From Acanthamoeba sp. SK_2022b (Eukaryota; Discosea; Longamoebia; Acanthamoebidae): 29,581 nt of DNA. The stretch lies in contig JANDJZ010000614.1 of assembly GCA_027943245.1 (NCBI GenBank), forward strand, positions 1 to 29,581. Direction: 5' to 3'. Within the stretch, counting starts at the first letter, position 1. The number at the start of each line of letters is the position of its first letter. Below the pieces are notes generated by a model. It ran no database searches, was not told the DNA's origin, and was given only the letters and a program-made list of their open reading frames with translations. The position numbers and the translations under genes were made by a program. Below are positions 25,201 through 29,581 of the stretch, in pieces.

Positions 25201-26299
25201 CCCCGTGGGCGACCTCGTCGTCTGCCTCGACCTCTTCCTGTTCGTGCTCGAGCGCGACTCCATGCTCAACCGCCTCTTCCTCGTCCTTCTCAACTATCAG
25301 GTCTGCCTCTCGCTTGCCCTCACCTCTCGCAGATTGGCCCTGTATCAGTCGTCGACTAACGCGACTCTGGCGCCGCGCAGTACATGGCCCTGCTGCGGCC
25401 GATGGCGGAGCAGGCTTGCACGCTGATGGCCGAGACGGTGGTCACCGACGAAGCCAGGCCACGTGGGCCGGTGCGGCGCGGCCGCGTGCACCAGCCTATC
25501 TGCGTGGTCTTCCAGGCCACGCTGGTCTACGCGCTCAACCAGGTCTTCTTCTTGTTCACGGTGGCCTACAACGACCGCATCGACTTGGGCATGCATCCCA
25601 TGGCCGGGGGCTATGGCATGCTCCGCTACGACCTCTATCCGCTCCTGTCGGCCGCCTTCATGGCCCTACACAAGTACGGCCCCTTCCTGGTCGCCACCTG
25701 CTTCCTCTTCGCCTTCACGCGACTGCCTGCGGCGTCGACGGGCACGCCCGATGGCGACGGTGATGGTGGTGGTGATGATGATGTGGCCCCTATGGGCCTT
25801 CCCAAGTGGGAGTGCCAATGGCGACATTCGCCGTGGGCCCGGCCCGGAGCGCGAGTACCACGCCAGGCGCAATGGGCAGCCCCGCGGGGTCTCAAAGAGC
25901 CATCGAACGGTTGCAGTGTTCAGTCGGTCCTTGCTTGGCAGTGGATTGGGGTATGGCGTCGCTCTAGCGCGCAGTTGGAAACTACGTAGGTCTGATGATA
26001 TGTGGGGGTCAAGGATTTCGTGATGTTGCTCCTGTTGATCTTTTGTGGGTTTCTTCACCTGGCTCTGTACCTGATGACAGTTGACTTCACCAAGTTCCAT
26101 GCCTTCCAGGTCAGTATAACCTCCGCCCCAAGGACTGCAGTTGTGCTCACGTTTGCTTCAGGAAAACGTGGCAACGGCAGGCTTGCTGGCGGCCATGGCC
26201 GGGCTCTACAGCCTTCTCTCCCTCGCCGACACTCTACGCCAAGAGTCGCCCTGCCACCAACCCGGTGCTGAGAGACGGGAAGGACTGGGGCTGCTGTGA
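22296..26299 (+). CDS. GPI ethanolamine phosphate transferase-like membrane enzyme
   Basis: Supported exons: 22743(or earlier)-22838, 22943-23004, 23084-23174, 23232-23315, 23389-23563, 23672-23760, 23824-23948, 24013-24131, 24195-25300, 25381-about 25854, 26014-26109, 26162-26299. The lumenal catalytic domain is of the alkaline-phosphatase superfamily, as in PIG-N/PIG-O/PIG-G, which add phosphoethanolamine to the GPI anchor in the ER. Metal and nucleophile motifs are present in order: V-T-D-G-W; Q-P-P-T-N-Y-K-G with the candidate threonine nucleophile; G-P-E-W-S-L-L-A-L-F-G-D; L-I-A-H-S-G-V-F-D-H-R-Q-H; L-L-S-D-H-G-V and M-H-G-E. About ten membrane segments follow between 24440 and 26250. 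The start is unresolved: a signal-anchor-like segment is readable at about 22438-22508 in the same frame, but a GTGAGC donor at 22374 and a TTTACAG acceptor near 22509 compete. Which PIG paralogue it is cannot be told. Confidence 0.72.
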
Positions 26300-26568
26300 T
26301 CAGGCGCAATTACCACCGGCAGTGGATCCTCGCCTGCAAGGAGGACGTGCAATGACCGTACGCGATGCCTTTGAGGGGAAGGCCAGAGTCTGGGGTCGAG
26401 GCTCGATGGCCAATTGGCTAGCTCCCTCAGGGAGGCGGTCATCTGGTTCCCCAGCCACCTGCTATTCGCTTCAGGGAATGCAAGAAAATAAACAGATATT
26501 AGGAAAATAAAACGTCTTGTGTTTTTGTTGGTCGTGTCCAACAACACTTTAACACTCGACGACAGGGC
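26300..26568 (+). other. Intergenic: 3' end of GPI-transferase-like gene and promoter of tRNase Z gene
   Basis: There are AATAAA signals at about 26487 (GAAAATAAACAG) and 26504 (GAAAATAAAACG), fitting polyadenylation of the upstream gene. The tRNase Z AUG at 26569 follows GACAGGGC; an acceptor-like CAG here means an upstream exon (for example a transit peptide) is possible, but none is seen. Confidence 0.55.
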
Positions 26569-27866
26569 ATGAAGCTGGAGGCGCAGGTGCTGGGCACGGG
26601 GGCGGAAGGCCACGTCGCGTCTGTCTTTGTGTACACGGAGAAGTCAAGAGTGCTCTTCAACGTGGGTGAGGGCACGCAACGGCTCGCCGGCGAGCACGGA
26701 GTCCGCCTCTCAAGGGGCCTCGACGCCATCTGTCTCACCCGCCTCACCTGGCACCACATCGGCGGTCTCCAAGGTAAGGTAGACCTTGATCCTGGGCCGC
26801 TCCGGGTTGCTGCCCTATGCCCATGCTGACGTGGTTTCTTGTCGACGCGTGCGTTCGCTACTCAAGACTTGCTGTCGAGAAGCAAACCGCGTCGGTCAGA
26901 GCTCAACATGCAGATCGTGGGACCGCCCAACATCACGGAGCTCCTGCTGATGACGCAATACTATATGTGGAGCGTACGCATGGTGCTCCACATCACCGAC
27001 CTCGCTCCCGGCTTCCAACCCGCGCACTCCGCGCCCGACCTCACTGTGCAGCCCGTTCTGTTGCTCCCCTCCGGTACCGCGCGCGCGCGCACACACACGC
27101 ACACACACGCACAACTGACGACAATTGCAGGGACAGATGGGTCGACGTGCGTGGGGCGGCGCATGCAAATGGTGCTGACCTTCTCGGAGTGGCTCAAGCG
27201 GCGCACGCCGCCGCCCGTGGCGGCCACGGTGTGTTACGTGTGCCGCACGGCCGACAAGCCGGGCACGTTCGACGCCAAGAAGGCCGCCGCGCTCGGAGTC
27301 AATGGCGCCCGGTGTGGACTGCTCGTCCAGGGCCACGACGTAGTCACGGCTGATGGCCGCACCGTGCGGCCCGATGACGTCATCTCCCCGCCCACCCCCG
27401 GTACCACGCACACGCGCACTCACGAACCGCATGTGTCTCAACTAATGTTGCGCGCGTGTGTCTTTGTGTGTGTGTTTTGCAGGTTCATCTGTCTGGATTG
27501 TGGACTGCCCATCAATCGAGTTCGTGGCGTCGCTGGTCGCCAACCCGCAGCTTTCGTCGACCGGCGGAGCGACTGGCCGGCCGGCGTGCGTGTTCCACAT
27601 GACGCCCAACGAAGTCCTGCGCACGCCCGACTACGCCCGGTGGATGGCGGGCTTCGGGGCGGACACGCAGCACGTCGTGCTCAACAAGGACGCCTGTGCG
27701 CCGCGCCTCATCCACGTCAAGGCCGCGCAGAGGCAGGCCTACTTCCACCAGATCGAACCAGACCTCTTCCCGCTGCCCCGCCATTCGGACCGACCGCTCC
27801 ACCCGCTGCCCGACACTGTCCCAGCCCTATCGATCCCCGGTACGGGGACGCGTTGTCGTTGTGTGT

Positions 27867-27938
<72 letters not shown>

Positions 27939-27973
27939 GCGTGTGCGTGTGCGTGTGCGTGTGCGTGTGCGTG

Positions 27974-28006
<33 letters not shown>

Positions 28007-29581
28007 GACATTGGTCGTGGGCTGACTCCAGCAGTGGCTTGTGGACAGGCGACAACCTGCTCAAGTTCTTTACGGCGACCCAGCGACGAAAGGGCAAGCA
28101 GGGGCAGGGCATAGACGCGACCGAGCTCATCGCTCCGTTGTCGATCGAGCCCATCGAATCCATGCCCGCCTTCGCCCAGAGCCTCGCCGACTACCGAGCG
28201 GCGCGCGCCAGCGACACCATCACGGAGTCCAACGGCGACGACAGTGACAGTGTCGGGTTGAAGAGAACCATGGCCGAGGCGGTGGATCGCGGGCTGTGCA
28301 CGCTCTATGCCACGGGCAAGTCGTTCGCCAGCCAGGAGTGGTTCAACTGCCGCACCTGCCGCATGGATCGAGGCTACGGCTGCTGCGCCGTCTGTTCGGT
28401 CTCTTGCCATGCCGGACATGATCTCCTCCCCCGAGGTACGCGGTTGCGGTTGCGGTTGCGGTTGCGGTTATGGTTGGCGTTGGCGTTGGCGTTGGCGTTG
28501 GCGTTGGCGTTGGCGTTGGCGTTGGCGTTGGCGTTGGCGTTGGCGTTGGCGTTGGCGTTGGCGTTGGCGTTGGCGTTGGCGTTGGCGTTGGCGTTGGCGT
28601 TGGCGTTGGCGTTGGCGTTGGCGTTGGCGTTTGCGGTTGCGGTTGCGGTTGCAGTTGCGGTTGGCGTTGGCGTTGGCGTTTGCTGAGAGGTGGTCGTGGG
28701 TAAAGGCAACTCGGAGGGGTTCTACTGCGATTGCGGGAGCTCGTCAGGTGATACGCCCCCCTGGACGGCTGAAGCCGGCGAGCGGTGGCACTGCCGTGCA
28801 ATGAACGGGGTGCCGGCCGCCACCGTCATCCGTCAGTTCTTTCCCCAGGCAAGTCCTTCTATCGTTCATCATCATGAGCAGTTACGCAACTGCGTCGCTG
28901 CTTGCCCTCGCTCACATCTTCTTACACGTCGCTCAGCCGGCCTACGACGTGCTCGACGCCCTGCGATCAGACAAGGAATCGGAGCTCGTCTTCCTGGGCA
29001 CCGCCGCAGCTTCCCCATCAAAGCTGCGAAACGGTGCGCACGCAATTATTAATTAAATAATTAAATAATCAATTTATGTGTTTTTTGCTTACCCTGTAAC
29101 ATATGTCACAGTGAGCTCGATCTATCTCCACCTGGCGACGGGCGGCGTGATCATGGACGCCGGGGAGGGCACTTACGGCCAGCTACTGCAGCGCTACGGT
29201 CGGGCCGACATCGACCGCATCGTGCTCCACCTCCGGGTCTGCTTCATCTCGCACATGCACGGCGACCACTTGCTCGGCCTCGTCGCCCTCCTGCTCCACC
29301 GCACCGAGCTCGAACGCGCGCGGGCCGCCGCAGGCGAGGACCCCGTGGACCCGATCGTGCTAGTGGCGCCGCTCGACGTCCGCCGCATGCTCGAGGCCTA
29401 CAACCGGAGCTGCCCTGTGCCGCTGGTCTTTGACTTGATCGAATGTCGACACGTCCACTACACACGTGGCGTGGTCGCGGCCGAGGGCGGTGGCGGCCTG
29501 GGTGGCGTGCGGGGCGGCGAGGCGCTGGCCCGGGCGATGGACACGCTCGGGCTGGCCACGGTTGAGACGGCGGAGGTGATC
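26569..29581 (+). CDS. ELAC2: Long-form tRNase Z (ELAC2 type) with inserted UBR-type zinc finger; 3' end outside window
   Basis: Exons 26569-26773, 26867-27073, 27131-27400, 27483-27839, 28049-28435, 28706-28848, 28937-29033, 29112->29581; 712 residues visible. tRNase Z cuts the 3' trailer from pre-tRNAs in nucleus and mitochondria. The N-terminal half is the degenerate beta-lactamase fold: [11 protein letters not shown] and [12 protein letters not shown], lacking the zinc ligands as usual, then [10 protein letters not shown] and I-E-P-D-L-F-P-L. The catalytic half begins at [16 protein letters not shown], with D-A-G-E-G-T-Y-G-Q and the zinc motif H-M-H-G-D-H at residues 603-608. Residues about 430-510 are a UBR-box-like cysteine/histidine cluster not found in ELAC2. 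The intron 28849-28936 is GC-AG with a perfect GCAAGT donor. Confidence 0.93.
27859..28007. repeat. Compound (GT)n-(GTGTGC)n-(GTGC)n repeat in tRNase Z intron 27840-28048
   Basis: About 36 GT units with one AT interruption grade into GTGTGC hexamers (about 27931-27979) and then GTGC tetramers, a stepwise series typical of repeat expansion with point mutation. Confidence 0.95.
28297..28848 (+). other. UBR-box-like zinc finger (domain within the tRNase Z gene)
   Basis: Encoded at 28297-28435 and 28706-28848, split by a repeat-filled intron. The pattern is [10 protein letters not shown], x-x-Q-E-W-F-N-C-x-T-C-x-[17 protein letters not shown], then F-Y-C-D-C-G and a later W-H-C. This is the order of the zf-UBR family (UBR1-UBR7), closest in wording to the UBR4 type (Q-x-W-x-x-C-x-T-C-x-M and F-F-C-D-C-G). 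UBR boxes bind N-degrons or other partners. Which ligand is bound here is unknown. Confidence 0.85.
28437..28688. repeat. (GTTGGC)n / (GGTTGC)n hexanucleotide minisatellite in intron 28436-28705
   Basis: Four GCGGTT units, then about 26 near-perfect GTTGGC units, then a return to GGTTGC units and three more GTTGGC units. It fills nearly the whole intron, which interrupts the UBR box coding sequence in phase 1. The length is a multiple of three per unit, so it translates as Ala-Leu or Val-Gly repeats; these are not supported as protein. Confidence 0.96.

Noticed and set aside
28374..28801. Open frames coding Ala-Asn, Pro-Thr, Val-Gly or Ala-Leu repeats
   Set aside because: They arise from the hexamer array in all frames. 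The array lies in an intron whose splicing restores the UBR box.

Overview
The window is nuclear DNA of a unicellular eukaryote. Nine protein-coding genes fill almost all of it. Exons are GC-rich with C/G-ending codons and are cut by about 85 short introns (mostly 50-270 bases). The introns are AT-rich, pyrimidine-rich or filled with (CA)n/(GT)n repeats, and gene spacing is very small. The gene set (CCDC93, spastizin-like, PCID2, UBR box, mitochondrial propionyl-CoA carboxylase) and the intron style fit an Acanthamoeba-like amoebozoan. That is inference from style; no species marker is present. I rebuilt the gene models by hand: for almost every intron named, the reading frame was carried across the junction and checked by exon length, and protein family motifs were used to choose between splice sites.

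Layout. (1) 1-498 +: C-terminal end of CCDC93 (endosomal CCC complex). (2) 570-1649 -: peptidyl-tRNA hydrolase 2 with an N-terminal ubiquitin-interacting motif. (3) 1819-3315 -: PCID2/Thp1 (TREX-2 mRNA export) with an N-terminal RG-rich tail. (4) 3402-4823 +: a fusion of a ubiquitin-like domain, a cysteine-less E2 domain and an F-box-like segment; its start codon lies only 86 bases from that of PCID2. (5) 5051-15319 +: a 36-exon spastizin/ZFYVE26 orthologue of 2235 residues lacking the FYVE finger. (6) 15471-17942 -: propionyl-CoA carboxylase beta chain. (7) 18331-22042 +: propionyl-CoA carboxylase alpha chain, head-to-head with the beta gene across 388 bases. (8) about 22296-26299 +: a GPI ethanolamine-phosphate-transferase-like multi-span enzyme. 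(9) 26569->29581 +: long-form tRNase Z (ELAC2 type) carrying a UBR-type zinc finger between its two beta-lactamase halves, cut by the window end.

Main points of interest. The tRNase Z/UBR-box fusion is the best candidate for an undescribed protein architecture. Three further ubiquitin-linked architectures lie in the same 30 kb: UIM-PTH2, UBL-pseudoE2-F-box-like, and the UBR box. Splicing is unusual: nine introns, roughly one in ten, start with GC instead of GT. All nine are phase 0 after an exon ending in AG, and most begin GCAC. The ordinary donors are also unusual, mostly GTAC or GTGC with C at position +4, and GTAAGT is nearly absent. The two subunits of one mitochondrial enzyme (PCCA and PCCB) share a divergent promoter region, which suggests coordinated expression.

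No rRNA, tRNA, transposon, CRISPR array or virus-like gene was recognised.
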